The notes: generated by a model not told the origin, from the letters alone. A DNA stretch of 40,383 bases from Nitrospirota bacterium (GCA_029858565.1 JAOUEV010000032.1:1-40383); one strand, 5' to 3'. Shown: positions 1 through 9,394, counted from the stretch's first letter. Translations and numbers: made by a program.

Positions 1-26
1 ATATTACAATACGTGTATCGTAATAT
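1..26. promoter_or_regulatory. 26-bp imperfect palindrome, possible operator
   Basis: The first 26 bases form a dyad: ATATTAC pairs with GTAATAT, one mismatched position follows, then ATAC pairs with GTAT around a 2-base centre. It is strikingly A+T-rich for this genome. There is no T-run, so it does not look like a terminator. It lies downstream of the FAH stop codon and may be an operator for a gene beyond the left edge. The function is inferred only from symmetry. Confidence 0.35.
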
Positions 27-62
27 GTTTGACGTGCGGCAGTAAAGAATCGTGACCTGCTG

Positions 63-842
63 TTATTCCGCAATCCGAGATCCGCAATCCGCAATGACGT
101 TGTTTTTCAAGCTTCCGATCCCCTCGATCCTCACCTCGATCTCGTCTCCCGCTTGCATCGGTCCGATGCCCGACGGTGTACCGGTGATGATCAGGTCCCC
201 GGGATGGAGCGTCATGATCCGGGATATGAAGCTCACGAGATGCGGAACGTTGAACAGGAACTGCGAAGTGCGTGAAGACTGCCTGCGCACGCCGTTCAAA
301 TAGGATTCGACCAGGAGGTCGGACGGATCCAGATCGGTTTCGATCCACGGTCCGATCGGGCAGAAGGTGTCAAAAGACTTTGCCCGCGTCCACTGGCCAT
401 CTTTTCTTTGCAGGTCCCGGGCGGTCACATCATTTGCGCAGGTGTATCCCCGTATATGTTCTGCTGCCGCATCGGGGGAACAATCGCGTGCGGTCCTTCC
501 GATCACCACGCCGAGCTCGGCCTCATAGTCCACCTGCCGGCTCATCGCCGGGTACCGGATCTGCTCCCCCGGCCCGATCACGGTTGTCGGCGGCTTCAGG
601 AAGATGATCGGCTCTTCGGGAACCGCCATGCCCAGCTCCCGGGCGTGGTCGCGGTAGTTCAGACCCACAGCGACCACCTTGGTCGGAACGCAGGGCGGGA
701 GCAACCGCAGGGCAGAAAGAACATGCCTTGTCTTTTTCCTGGCAGATGGTACGAGCCCATCGCCTTCCAGTTCAATGACCTCGCTGCCTTCGATCACGCC
801 GCAGGCGGGTCGTCCCTGTGCCTGGAAACGGACAAGACGCAT
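63..842 (-). CDS. Fumarylacetoacetate hydrolase (FAH) family protein
   Basis: A 259-aa cytoplasmic enzyme of the FAH superfamily, which hydrolyses, decarboxylates or isomerises small beta-diketo acids using a divalent metal. Visible family features are the KPPTTVIGPGE stretch, the metal-binding block VDYEAELGVVIG, GYTCANDVTARDLQ, and the C-terminal GDLIITGTPSGIGPM signature. The ATG at 842 has GAGG six bases upstream, overlapping the stop region of the DsbC-like gene, so it is probably the last gene of the lysine operon. The substrate cannot be told from sequence. The last residues (about IADCGSRIAE) are encoded by a 7-bp tandem repeat and look like an added tail. Confidence 0.88.
   Translation of the reverse strand: MRLVRFQAQGRPACGVIEGSEVIELEGDGLVPSARKKTRHVLSALRLLPPCVPTKVVAVGLNYRDHARELGMAVPEEPIIFLKPPTTVIGPGEQIRYPAMSRQVDYEAELGVVIGRTARDCSPDAAAEHIRGYTCANDVTARDLQRKDGQWTRAKSFDTFCPIGPWIETDLDPSDLLVESYLNGVRRQSSRTSQFLFNVPHLVSFISRIMTLHPGDLIITGTPSGIGPMQAGDEIEVRIEGIGSLKNNVIADCGSRIAE
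65..97. repeat. Heptamer tandem repeat (ATCCGCA-type)
   Basis: About four units with a 7-bp period: TTCCGCA, ATCCGAG, ATCCGCA, ATCCGCA. It lies over the 3' end of the FAH gene and supplies its last codons. Related heptamers lie between the two tRNA genes and between murG and ftsW. Confidence 0.7.
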
Positions 843-852
843 CAGGAGCCTC

Positions 853-1587
853 TTACTTACCGTCGATCCACTCGATCAATTTCTCCGCCGGCATGGTGCC
901 GCTCATCATGGTCCCGTCCTCCCGGACCAGCGACGGCGTACCGGTGATCCCAAGCTCCTTGCCATGGGCAATGCTTCGCTCGAGAGCCTCGTTCGAGCAT
1001 TTGGGTTCAGGCACGGACTTGCCGGAGAATGCCTCGTCAAGCAGTGCGCCGGACTTCTCGCACAGTACCGCCTGCGCCTTGGGATAGGCCTCCTTATGCA
1101 TCGGAAGCGGGAACATGATCACCTGGAACGCGATATCCTTGCGTTTCGCGATCACCTGCTTCATCTCCTCATGCAGTTTCCGGCAATAGGGGCAGTCGGG
1201 ATCGGAGAAGACCACGACCTTCTTCTTGGCATTCTTCGCGCCAAGAACGACGGCATCCTTCAGCGAGATCTTCGAGAAATCGACTTTTTTCGGTATCAGC
1301 GCCTCCAGCGGCGTCAGCTGGGCAAGGTATTTCCTGCTGAAATCCAGCATGATCCCGCCGCGGCGGCCGTTGGCCTCGACCTCGATCAGCCAGAAGGACT
1401 TGACCGGGGCCGCTTTCACGTCCAGCACCGTGCCGTTGGGCGCGATCTTCTTGAATATCTCTTCGGCCTCTTTCTTGTCGAGCTTGTGGCAATCAAGGCA
1501 ATTCCCGGTTTTGTCCGGAGGAAAAGCGAATGCCGACGAAACGGCGATCAACAGGAACGACCACACCAGAACAAGAACTTTTTTCAC
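853..1587 (-). CDS. DsbC-like periplasmic thiol:disulfide protein with CXXCH motif
   Basis: A 244-aa exported thioredoxin-fold protein. I chose the GTG at 1587 because AAGGAG stands just upstream and the signal peptide (residues 1-21, ending SSAFA) then starts cleanly; an upstream in-frame ATG at 1623 would add 12 charged residues. The mature N-terminus carries C30-LD-C33-H34, a c-type haem motif. A DsbC-like N-terminal domain follows (about 35-100), then a thioredoxin domain with active site C132-PY-C135 in SDPDCPYCRKLH. The family isomerises or reduces disulfides in the periplasm. A haem motif beside the DsbC-like domain is unusual. It could instead be a metal-binding or redox-active Cys pair. 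It sits between dapB and the FAH gene. Confidence 0.82.
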   Translation of the reverse strand: MKKVLVLVWSFLLIAVSSAFAFPPDKTGNCLDCHKLDKKEAEEIFKKIAPNGTVLDVKAAPVKSFWLIEVEANGRRGGIMLDFSRKYLAQLTPLEALIPKKVDFSKISLKDAVVLGAKNAKKKVVVFSDPDCPYCRKLHEEMKQVIAKRKDIAFQVIMFPLPMHKEAYPKAQAVLCEKSGALLDEAFSGKSVPEPKCSNEALERSIAHGKELGITGTPSLVREDGTMMSGTMPAEKLIEWIDGK

Positions 1588-1624
1588 AATAGACTCCTTC
1601 TTCCGCGACACGCGGCGTTTCACG

Positions 1625-2428
1625 TTATTTCAATCCCAGCACATCCTGCATGTCATATAAGCCGGGCTTCTTGCCGACAACCCACTTCGCGGCGCGCACC
1701 GCACCGCGGGCGAACATATCGCGCGTGTGAGCTCGGTGGGTAAGCTCGATCCGCTCTCCCATGCCGATAAAGAAGACCGTGTGCTCTCCGACGATGTCTC
1801 CGCCGCGGACCGTTTGCATGCCGATCTCTTCGTTCGTCCGCGCGCCGGTCATGCCCTCGCGGTGGTATTTTGCTGTCTTCTGATAGTCCCGTCCAAGCGC
1901 CTTGGCAACCACCTCGCCCATGCGCACGGCCGTGCCCGAAGGCGCGTCCTTTTTCAGACGATGATGCCACTCGACGATCTCGGCGTCAAAATCCGGCCCC
2001 AGGATCTTCGCCAGGTCAGCAAGGACCTTGAAACAGACATTGACGCCGACGCTCATGTTCGGCGAAAGCACGCAGGGGATCTTCTCCACGTATTTAGCCA
2101 CAACGGCCAGATCCTCCTTGGTGAATCCCGTGGAGCCGATGACCGCGGGCTTTCCGAGCTCCGCGCAGACCTTCAGATTTTCCAGGCTCGTCTCCGGAAA
2201 CGTGAAGTCGATCAGCACATCTCCGGCCGTAAGCGCCGCTTTGAGATCGCCGGAGATCTTCACGCCCGTTGCCGCAACCCCCGCCGGACCGCCGGCGTCC
2301 TGGCCCGTCATGACGTGGCCGCTCTTTTCAACGGCGCCGGAGAGACCAAATCCCTCGGACGTGGAAAGCACATTGATGATCCGGGAGCCCATTCTGCCGG
2401 CAGCGCCGGTAACAACTGTTTTGATCAT
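1625..2428 (-). CDS. dapB: 4-hydroxy-tetrahydrodipicolinate reductase
   Basis: A 267-aa NAD(P)H-dependent reductase of the DAP/lysine pathway, acting directly after DapA. The N-terminal dinucleotide fold is VVTGAAGRMGSRI. The catalytic and substrate-binding block is EWHHRLKKDAPSGTA, with the His-His and Lys expected of the family. I start at ATG 2428 (MIKTVV), preceded by GAGG at good spacing; an upstream extension of 10 residues is unlikely. Length is normal for DapB. It is separated from dapA by a 90-bp gap that holds a CTCCGTGTC-type repeat. Confidence 0.96.
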   Translation of the reverse strand: MIKTVVTGAAGRMGSRIINVLSTSEGFGLSGAVEKSGHVMTGQDAGGPAGVAATGVKISGDLKAALTAGDVLIDFTFPETSLENLKVCAELGKPAVIGSTGFTKEDLAVVAKYVEKIPCVLSPNMSVGVNVCFKVLADLAKILGPDFDAEIVEWHHRLKKDAPSGTAVRMGEVVAKALGRDYQKTAKYHREGMTGARTNEEIGMQTVRGGDIVGEHTVFFIGMGERIELTHRAHTRDMFARGAVRAAKWVVGKKPGLYDMQDVLGLK

Positions 2429-2479
2429 AAAGGAACCTCGATTCCACCAGGGAGGCACAAGGAAATGTTTTTTCCGGTC

Positions 2480-2512
2480 TTTCTCCGTGTCCTCAGTGTC
2501 TCCGTGGTAAAT
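2480..2512. repeat. Short interspersed repeat with about 9-bp period
   Basis: The dapA-dapB gap contains CTCCGTGTC, CTCAGTGTC and TCCGTGGT in succession on the plus strand. From memory, sequences of this kind occur as dispersed intergenic elements in several bacterial genomes. No coding role is seen. Confidence 0.45.
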
Positions 2513-2518
2513 AAATTG

Positions 2519-3391
2519 TTAGATTAATCCGTAGTCCTTCATCGCATTCTTCAGTTTATCCTTGTTCGCGTCGACCATGGAGCAGAGCGGCAGGCGGAAC
2601 TCCTCGTTGATCTTTCCCATCAGCGCGAGCGCGGTCTTCACCGGGATCGGGTTCGTTTCGATGAACATGAGACTGTGGAGCGGCTCCATCTTGTAGTGGA
2701 ACTTGAGCGCCTCTTCCATCTTTCCTGCGAAGAACGCGTCGAACATGGCGGCCGCGTCACCCGGTACGATATTCGCCGTGACCGAGATGGCGCCCACGCC
2801 GCCGATGGCCAGCATCGGGAGCGTGGTGAAATCGTCGCCCGAAATCACGTCGAAATCGCGGCCGCAAAGCCGTATGAGCTCGCTGATCTGCTTCAGATCG
2901 CCCGTGGCTTCCTTGATGCCCACGATGTTCCTGATCGTCCTGAGCCGGGCCACCGTCGACGGCAGCATGTTCACGCTGGTCCTGCCCGGCACATTGTACA
3001 GGATGACCGGGATGTCCACCGAGTCTGTCACTTTCTTGAAATGCTGGTACAGCCCTTCCTGGGTAGGCTTGTTGTAATAGGGCGTGATCAGCAGCACGCC
3101 GTCAGCGCCCGCCTTCTTGGCGTAGTTCGTAAGATCGATGGTCTCGGAGGTCGAGTTCGAACCCGCGCCGGCAACTACCGGGACCCGTTTGTTCACGGTC
3201 TTGACCGTGAACTCCACCACGCGATGATGCTCCTCATGGGAGAGCGTGGCGGACTCGCCCGTGGTTCCGCAGGGAACGATCACGTCCGTACCGCTTTTGA
3301 TGTGGAACTCGATCAGATCCCCGAGGGCCTTCTCATCAACATTACCATTCTTGAACGGCGTTACGATTGCTACCATGGAACCTTTGAACAT
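2519..3391 (-). CDS. dapA: 4-hydroxy-tetrahydrodipicolinate synthase
   Basis: A 290-aa class I aldolase that condenses pyruvate with aspartate semialdehyde, the first committed step to DAP and lysine. The pyruvate-binding CGTTGES (residues 41-47), the catalytic Tyr132 in LYNVPGRT and the Schiff-base Lys160 in GIKEATGD are all present. Length is typical. It lies between dapF (38 bp upstream) and dapB in one minus-strand run, consistent with an operon supplying DAP for the wall genes at the other end of the window. Confidence 0.97.
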   Translation of the reverse strand: MFKGSMVAIVTPFKNGNVDEKALGDLIEFHIKSGTDVIVPCGTTGESATLSHEEHHRVVEFTVKTVNKRVPVVAGAGSNSTSETIDLTNYAKKAGADGVLLITPYYNKPTQEGLYQHFKKVTDSVDIPVILYNVPGRTSVNMLPSTVARLRTIRNIVGIKEATGDLKQISELIRLCGRDFDVISGDDFTTLPMLAIGGVGAISVTANIVPGDAAAMFDAFFAGKMEEALKFHYKMEPLHSLMFIETNPIPVKTALALMGKINEEFRLPLCSMVDANKDKLKNAMKDYGLI

Positions 3392-3429
3392 TGCTTCCTC
3401 CTTGACATCTTCGTCGACCTGGAACGATA

Positions 3430-4251
3430 TTAAAGATGCAGCATGCCTTCACATGCGATAACGACCTTGCCTTCGAGGTGCAGGTCCGAGAAATCCTCCC
3501 CGCTCCTGCTGAACGACACAACAAGCACATCCCCGCCTCTGGTCTTCACGGTAGCAGGCGACTTGACCTTTCCCAGCGCCGCGGCTATGAGCGCCGCGGC
3601 TACCGAGCCGGTGCCGCAGGCCAGCGTCTCGCCCTCCACGCCCCGCTCATAGGTCCTGATACGGAGGCGGCGGGGCCCGTCGATCTGGATAAAGTTCACA
3701 TTCGTCCCTGCGGGTTTGAACACGTCGTGCCACCGGCTTGCGCTGCCCACAGCCTGCACATCCTCGGAATCCAGGTTCTCGGAAAAGTACACGAGGTGCG
3801 GCACTCCGGTATTGATGAAGTAGCCCATACGCGTGGAGCCGGCAAGCGGCACCGGCACGTTCATGCGGAGCCCGCTCGCGCCGGTGAGCTGGACCCGGAC
3901 CGAATCCTTCTTCACCTCGGCGTGGATGATGCCGGCCAGGGTCTCGAAGGCCATCCTGCGCGGCGCGATCTTCTTAAGGTGGGCGAACAGCGCAGCGCAA
4001 CGGGAACCGTTCCCGCACATCTCTGCCTCGGTCCCGTCGGCATTAAAGAAACGCCACTTGAAGTTCGCGGTCTTCCGGTCGGCCGGTGGAACGATCACGA
4101 TCAGGCCGTCGGCGCCAACGGAGCGGTTCCGGTGGCACACCTTCTTGGCCAGACCGGACAGACCGATGCCCTTCAGGATGTTCCGGCGGTTGTCGATCAC
4201 GATGAAGTCGTTGCCGTTGCCGTGGATCTTATAAAAAGGGATCTTCTTCAT
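3430..4251 (-). CDS. dapF: Diaminopimelate epimerase
   Basis: A 273-aa PLP-independent epimerase converting LL-DAP to meso-DAP, the residue cross-linked in peptidoglycan and the substrate of LysA. Both catalytic cysteines are visible: C79 in MCGNGSRC and C212 in ACGTGSVA. The N-terminus KIHGNGNDF is the family signature. It starts 6 bp after the lysA stop, so the two are surely co-transcribed. Confidence 0.97.
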   Translation of the reverse strand: MKKIPFYKIHGNGNDFIVIDNRRNILKGIGLSGLAKKVCHRNRSVGADGLIVIVPPADRKTANFKWRFFNADGTEAEMCGNGSRCAALFAHLKKIAPRRMAFETLAGIIHAEVKKDSVRVQLTGASGLRMNVPVPLAGSTRMGYFINTGVPHLVYFSENLDSEDVQAVGSASRWHDVFKPAGTNVNFIQIDGPRRLRIRTYERGVEGETLACGTGSVAAALIAAALGKVKSPATVKTRGGDVLVVSFSRSGEDFSDLHLEGKVVIACEGMLHL

Positions 4252-4257
4252 AATTGA

Positions 4258-5517
4258 CTAATCGAGCCACCTCGGAAGCTTCTCGCCCTTGACCAGATCG
4301 TTGTACGTTTCCCGCTCATGGATGACGAAATACTCGCCTCCCCGCACAAGGATCTCGGGGACCCGTGGACGGGAATTATAGTTCGATGACATGGAATATC
4401 CATAGGCGCCCGCGCCCATGACCGCGAGCAGCTCGCCCTGCTTGACCATGGGCATCTCCCGGTCCTTGGCGAGAAAATCCCCGGACTCGCAGATCGGCCC
4501 CACCACATCAGCCACCGCGGTCTCCGCGGCCGGCTGCTGCACCACGGGCCTGATGTCGTGATAGGCCTCATAGAGGCTGGGCCGGATAAGATCGTTCATG
4601 CCCGCATCGACGATCAGGAACTTCTTCTGCTCCGCTTCCTTGTGATAGAGGACGCTGGTCACCAGGATGCCGGCGTTCCCCACGATTGCCCGCCCCGGCT
4701 CCATCACGATCGTGCAGCCGCAGTCAGCAAGGATCGGACGGACCGACGCTGCCAGTTCCTGGGGAAGCGGCGGCGTCTCGTCCTTGTAGGTAATGCCCAG
4801 GCCGCCGCCGATATTGATGTATTGGATGTTGATCTTCGCGGCGCGAAGTTCCTTCACGAACGCCGTTGTCTTCACGAGCGCGTCGACAAAGGGCTGGACC
4901 TCGGTGATCTGCGATCCGATATGCTGGTGGATCCCCACGACGTCCACGTGCGGCAGGCCCTTCGCCATCTGGTAGTATTCCAGCGCCTGCTCGATGGCGA
5001 TGCCGAACTTGTTCTGCTTGAGCCCTGTCGAGATGTACGGATGCGTCTTCGCATCGATGTTGGGATTGATACGCAGCGCCACCCTCGCGCGGGTCCGCAT
5101 ATCGCCGGCGGCGCGGTCTATGGCCTGGAGTTCCTCGCCGGACTCGACATTGAACATCAGGATGTCCATCTTCAATGCATATTCGATCTCGTCGCGGCGC
5201 TTGCCCACGCCGGCGTAGACGATCTTCTTTGGATCGATCCCCGCGCGGAGCGCCCGGAACAGCTCACCTCCCGAGACGATGTCCGCGCCCGATCCCTCTT
5301 TCCCGAGCAGATGCAGAAGCGCGCTGGAAGGATTCGACTTCACGGCAAAACAAATGAGGTGAGGAACTCCGCCGAACGCCCGGTCAAAGGCCCGGAAATG
5401 GCTCGCCAGCGTCGTAGCGCTATAGACATAAAAAGGCGTCCCCACGCGCTGGGCGATGGTCCGCACCGGCACATCCTCGCAGCAGAGCTCTCCGTTCTTG
5501 TACTGAAAATCATGCAT
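4258..5517 (-). CDS. lysA: Diaminopimelate decarboxylase
   Basis: A 419-aa PLP enzyme that decarboxylates meso-DAP to L-lysine. The PLP lysine is K60 in CFAVKSNPS (commonly YALKAN in relatives). Also present are the glycine-rich phosphate-binding region INIGGGLGI, EPGRAIVGNAG, and the substrate-contact block GPICESGDFLAKDR. Length is normal. Only 5 bp separate it from the FN3 lipoprotein upstream and 6 bp from dapF downstream. The order argH-lipoprotein-lysA-dapF matches that of many proteobacteria, where the lipoprotein is the small LptM (YifL). Confidence 0.97.
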   Translation of the reverse strand: MHDFQYKNGELCCEDVPVRTIAQRVGTPFYVYSATTLASHFRAFDRAFGGVPHLICFAVKSNPSSALLHLLGKEGSGADIVSGGELFRALRAGIDPKKIVYAGVGKRRDEIEYALKMDILMFNVESGEELQAIDRAAGDMRTRARVALRINPNIDAKTHPYISTGLKQNKFGIAIEQALEYYQMAKGLPHVDVVGIHQHIGSQITEVQPFVDALVKTTAFVKELRAAKINIQYINIGGGLGITYKDETPPLPQELAASVRPILADCGCTIVMEPGRAIVGNAGILVTSVLYHKEAEQKKFLIVDAGMNDLIRPSLYEAYHDIRPVVQQPAAETAVADVVGPICESGDFLAKDREMPMVKQGELLAVMGAGAYGYSMSSNYNSRPRVPEILVRGGEYFVIHERETYNDLVKGEKLPRWLD

Positions 5518-5522
5518 GTCCG

Positions 5523-6587
5523 TTACCTGATCTTTTCCGTATAGGTCTTGAACTCACGGCTCGGAACACTTTCGTTCCCGCTCCTATCAACCGCCGTTAT
5601 CCTGTAATAATAGGTCATCGCCGGCTGCACGGTGTCGTCGGAATAGGTCGTCCGGTTCACCGGCTTATCGGTCAGGGGGATCGCTTCGGCGCCGCTCTTC
5701 ACCGTGCGGTATACGTTGTACCCCGCCAGGTCCCGCTCTTTGTTCTCGTTCCAGGTCAGAAAGACCCGGCCGATCCCCGGCACCACGGTCAGCCCCATCG
5801 GCTGTTCCGGAGGAGTCATATCACGCGGGGCAGCGGATGCTTCTTCGGAGTCCTGACTCTCCCTCCAGGGATGCACCGGGCTGTCCACGGCACGGACCCG
5901 GTAATAATAGGTCCTGCCGTTCTCCACGGCCGTATCCCGGTAACTGTTGGTCGATACCGGCTCCCGGTTCAGCGGAACGTCACCCGGATGGCCGGCCTCG
6001 GTTCCCCGATAGATGTTATAGCCGACGAATCCGTGATAGGGAGCGCCGTTCGTTCTGGTGTTCACCACGTCCCAGGCGATCTCGATGGCGCCGTCGCCGG
6101 CCCGCACCGCCGGATTCCCGGGGATCGCCAGGGCCGGCAGCGGTACCGCGCGAACATCGTTGGAATACTCACTCGTTCCGCCGTTCGCCGTGAAAGCTCT
6201 CACGCGGTAGGCGTACACACGGTTATATTGTATCTCCCGGTCCGTCCAGAGGACGGTACCGTCCCGGATCACGGCCGGCGCCGGTTCCCGGGTCTCGATC
6301 TCGGCGACCTGTTTGTATCGCGGGCGCCTGTTCTCACGATCGATCTCGGCGCGAAAGACACGAAAAAGTGCTAGTTCTCCGGGAAGAAGCGGCTTGCCTT
6401 CGATGTTCCGGCCAGGCACGCTCCAGGACAGGTAGGCTTCCGTGTCACGCGTTGTTACCGCCAGGTCCCTGACAGCTTCCGGCCTCGGACTGTCCGGGAC
6501 CAGAGGATCGGTCTTGCGACCGCAGGAGCAGATCACCGCGAGCAGGACCGCACAGGAACCGACCGCGAATAACCTTCGAATCGTCAT
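5523..6587 (-). CDS. Lipoprotein with LptM-like N-terminus and three fibronectin type III domains
   Basis: A 354-aa predicted outer-envelope lipoprotein. The N-terminal signal (about residues 1-20) ends in a lipobox-like VICSC. The mature start, CGRKTDPLVPD, resembles the CG-x-KGPL-xx-P start of LptM/YifL, the small lipoprotein that assists LptD maturation and is typically encoded beside lysA. After it come three FN3-like repeats (about 35-130, 135-240 and 245-345), each ending in a YYYRVRAVD-type strand. FN3 domains usually mediate binding. I infer either an LptM-related protein that gained FN3 domains or a convergent motif. It sits between argH (75 bp upstream) and lysA (5 bp). Confidence 0.8.
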   Translation of the reverse strand: MTIRRLFAVGSCAVLLAVICSCGRKTDPLVPDSPRPEAVRDLAVTTRDTEAYLSWSVPGRNIEGKPLLPGELALFRVFRAEIDRENRRPRYKQVAEIETREPAPAVIRDGTVLWTDREIQYNRVYAYRVRAFTANGGTSEYSNDVRAVPLPALAIPGNPAVRAGDGAIEIAWDVVNTRTNGAPYHGFVGYNIYRGTEAGHPGDVPLNREPVSTNSYRDTAVENGRTYYYRVRAVDSPVHPWRESQDSEEASAAPRDMTPPEQPMGLTVVPGIGRVFLTWNENKERDLAGYNVYRTVKSGAEAIPLTDKPVNRTTYSDDTVQPAMTYYYRITAVDRSGNESVPSREFKTYTEKIR

Positions 6588-6662
6588 TTCCCCAGCACCG
6601 TTGCCGCTCCCTCACCTGAACGCCGCTGCGCAGACCCGATGTGCTTCCACGCCGGAGCCATC

Positions 6663-8093
6663 CTATTTCTTGAGCGCTTTCTTGAGCACCGCCAGGCGCT
6701 TCTTCAGATTTGCCGGTGCTGTTCCGCCGGCCGAGGTCCTTCTGTTGACCGAAGCCTCAACAGAGATCGCCTGGTAAACGTCCTTGCCGATCAGCTTGGA
6801 CAGCTCCCGATACTCGGACAGGGAGAGTTCCTTCAGTCCGCACCCCTTCTCGAGTGCGCGCAATACCGCCGTGCCCACGACCTCATGCGCCTGACGGAAG
6901 GGCAACCCCTTCCTGACCAGGTAGTCGGCCAGGTCCGTTGCCGTAATGAATCCGTCCTCGGCCGCGTGCCGCATGGTATCGCGGTGGACCGTGATCCCTC
7001 CGAGCATGGCGCTCATGACCGAAAGGGTCGAGGTCACCGTATCGGCACTGTCGAACAGCGGCTCCTTGTCCTCCTGCATGTCGCGATTGTAGGCGAGCGG
7101 CAGCCCCTTCAGCAGCGTCAGCAACGCCGTCAGGTTGCCGAATACCCGGCCGGTCTTTCCCCGGGAAAGTTCAGCGACATCCGGGTTCTTCTTCTGCGGC
7201 ATGATGGACGATCCGGTCGTGAACGCATCGGAGATCGTTATGAATCCGAATTCCGATGACGACCACAGCACCATCTCCTCGGCCAGACGAGAGACGTGGA
7301 CCATGATCTGGGCGCAGGCGGAAAGGAACTCGACGGCGAAGTCCCGGTCCGACACGGCGTCCATGCTGTTCTCGGCGATGCCGTCGAAGCGGAGCAGCTC
7401 GGCGACCAGCTTCCGGTCGATGGGCAACACCGTGCCTGCAAGCGCGCCCGCACCGAGCGGCAGGATGTTCACCCGTTTGAAACAGTCGGTCAACCGCTCC
7501 CGGTCCCGCTCGAACATCTCATAGTACGCGAGCAGATGGTGGCCGAACAATACCGGCTGCGCCCGTTGAAGGTGGGTGTAACCGGGCATGACCGTATCCT
7601 GGTTCCGCTCTGCCAGATCGACGATCGTCCGCTGGAGCTCGCGCAGCAGGCGCCTGATCTCGACGATCTCGTCGCGGAGGTACATCCGGATATCAAGCGC
7701 GACCTGGTCGTTCCGGCTTCGCGCAGTGTGCAGCTTGCCGCCCACCGGTCCGATCTTCCTGATCAAGCGGCTCTCGATATTCATGTGGATGTCTTCCAGC
7801 TCGAGCTGGAACTGCATCTTGCCGGTCGCGATCTCCTTCAGGATTTCCCGCAGCCCGGAAATAATTCGCCGGGACTCCCGCTCGGAAATGATGCGCTGTT
7901 TTGCCAGCATCATCGCGTGCGCCATGCTGCCGGCGATGTCGTAGGGGTAGAGCCGCCAGTCGTAAGGTATCGAAGCGGTGAACTCCTCGACCAGCGAACT
8001 GGTCGCTTCGGTGAACCTTCCGCCCCAGGGCTTGGAGGACTTGGCCGTTTGTTTTGTGCTGTGCCGCTTTTTTGCTGTTGTTTTTCGAGCCAT
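6663..8093 (-). CDS. argH: Argininosuccinate lyase
   Basis: A 476-aa enzyme of the fumarase/aspartase superfamily that splits argininosuccinate into arginine and fumarate, the last step of arginine synthesis. The family signature [12 protein letters not shown] is present, as are the [10 protein letters not shown] and HLQRAQPV blocks. I use ATG 8093 (MARKTTAKK); a TTG at 8111 would add six residues. The first 25 residues are a Lys-rich, low-complexity extension before the usual KPWGGRF start, which is longer than in most homologues. It lies 57 bp after argG. Confidence 0.96.
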   Translation of the reverse strand: MARKTTAKKRHSTKQTAKSSKPWGGRFTEATSSLVEEFTASIPYDWRLYPYDIAGSMAHAMMLAKQRIISERESRRIISGLREILKEIATGKMQFQLELEDIHMNIESRLIRKIGPVGGKLHTARSRNDQVALDIRMYLRDEIVEIRRLLRELQRTIVDLAERNQDTVMPGYTHLQRAQPVLFGHHLLAYYEMFERDRERLTDCFKRVNILPLGAGALAGTVLPIDRKLVAELLRFDGIAENSMDAVSDRDFAVEFLSACAQIMVHVSRLAEEMVLWSSSEFGFITISDAFTTGSSIMPQKKNPDVAELSRGKTGRVFGNLTALLTLLKGLPLAYNRDMQEDKEPLFDSADTVTSTLSVMSAMLGGITVHRDTMRHAAEDGFITATDLADYLVRKGLPFRQAHEVVGTAVLRALEKGCGLKELSLSEYRELSKLIGKDVYQAISVEASVNRRTSAGGTAPANLKKRLAVLKKALKK

Positions 8094-8150
8094 GATCGAT
8101 TCTCTGGACAAGTACGGGAGGCCAGGGGGACCTTGCCTGGACTTAATCTG

Positions 8151-9368
8151 TCATCTTCCCGCGTTTCCGTCCTTTGCCTTCGCTCCCACCCGCAGGCGGA
8201 GTGCATTCAGCCGGATGAATCCCTCGGCGTCCTTCTGGTTGTACACCCGGTCAGCTTCAAAGGTCGCAAGGTCCGGACGATACAGAGAGAGCGGCGATCT
8301 CCTGCCGACGACGTCGCAGTTCCCCTTGTACAATTTTACCCGCGCAGTGCCGCTCACGTTCTTTTGGGAATCATCGATCATCGTCTGCAGCATCGTGCGC
8401 TCCGGCGCGAACCAGTACCCGTAATAGACCAGTTCGGCATAGCGCGGGACCAGACTGTCGCGGAGATGCATGACTTCGCGGTCCATGGTAATGGACTCCA
8501 CGGCCCGATGCGCGGCATGGAGCAGCGTGCCGCCCGGGGTCTCATACACACCCCGTGATTTCATGCCTACATACCGGTTCTCGACGAGGTCCACCCTGCC
8601 GATACCGTGTATGCCGGCGATCCGGTTCGCCTCGGCCAGGAGCGCGACGGGGCCGTACTGCTTTCCGTTGATCGCCACGGGATCGCCCGACCGATACTCC
8701 ACCTCAACGTACTCCGCGCGGTCCGGGGCCTGCTCCACAGGCACGGCGAGCGTGTACATGTCGCTGGTCGATTCCGCCCAGGGGTCCTCGAGCACACCCC
8801 CCTCATAGCTGATGTGCAGCAGGTTCCGGTCCGTGGAAAAAGGCTTGGACTTGGTCGCGGTCACCGGGATCCTGTGCTTTGCCGCATAGTCGATCAGCTC
8901 CTCACGGCCCTTCATGGTCCACTCGCGCCAGGGCGCGACGATCTTCACTTCCGGCTTGAGCGCGAAGTAGGTGAGCTCGAACCGGACCTGATCGTTCCCT
9001 TTGCCGGTCGCGCCATGGCATACCGCGTCGGCGCCTTCCTGTTGAGCGATCTCGATCTGCCGCTTGGCGATGAGCGGCCGGGCAATCGAGGTTCCGAGGA
9101 GGTACTTGCCCTCGTAAAGCGCATTCGCCCGAAGCATGGGGAACACGAAATCCCGGACGAACTCCTCGCGGAGATCGTCAATATAGATCTTGGAGGCGCC
9201 GGTCCTTATCGCTTTCTCCCGCAGCGGTTCGAGCTCCTCGCCCTGGCCGATATCCGCAGTGAACGCCACAACCTCGCATCCATGGGTCTCCTTGAGCCAG
9301 GTGATGATCACCGAAGTGTCCAGGCCCCCGGAGTAAGCGACAACGACTTTCTTAATGTCCTTTTTCAA
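8151..9368 (-). CDS. argG: Argininosuccinate synthase
   Basis: A 405-aa ATP-dependent ligase joining citrulline and aspartate. The N-terminal P-loop-like AYSGGLDTS and the [14 protein letters not shown] block are diagnostic. No ATG lies near the conserved start; I choose TTG 9368 ([15 protein letters not shown]), with GAGG about 11 bases upstream, since upstream codons read through repeat-like sequence. The TTG start may lower translation. It is followed by argH, and the pair heads the long arg-lys operon. Confidence 0.95.
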   Translation of the reverse strand: MKKDIKKVVVAYSGGLDTSVIITWLKETHGCEVVAFTADIGQGEELEPLREKAIRTGASKIYIDDLREEFVRDFVFPMLRANALYEGKYLLGTSIARPLIAKRQIEIAQQEGADAVCHGATGKGNDQVRFELTYFALKPEVKIVAPWREWTMKGREELIDYAAKHRIPVTATKSKPFSTDRNLLHISYEGGVLEDPWAESTSDMYTLAVPVEQAPDRAEYVEVEYRSGDPVAINGKQYGPVALLAEANRIAGIHGIGRVDLVENRYVGMKSRGVYETPGGTLLHAAHRAVESITMDREVMHLRDSLVPRYAELVYYGYWFAPERTMLQTMIDDSQKNVSGTARVKLYKGNCDVVGRRSPLSLYRPDLATFEADRVYNQKDAEGFIRLNALRLRVGAKAKDGNAGR

Positions 9369-9394
9369 AGCTTCAAACCTCAAACCAGTCTCGC

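Noticed and set aside
65-97. CRISPR array
   Set aside because: The repeats are 7-bp tandem units with no spacers, and no cas genes are present.
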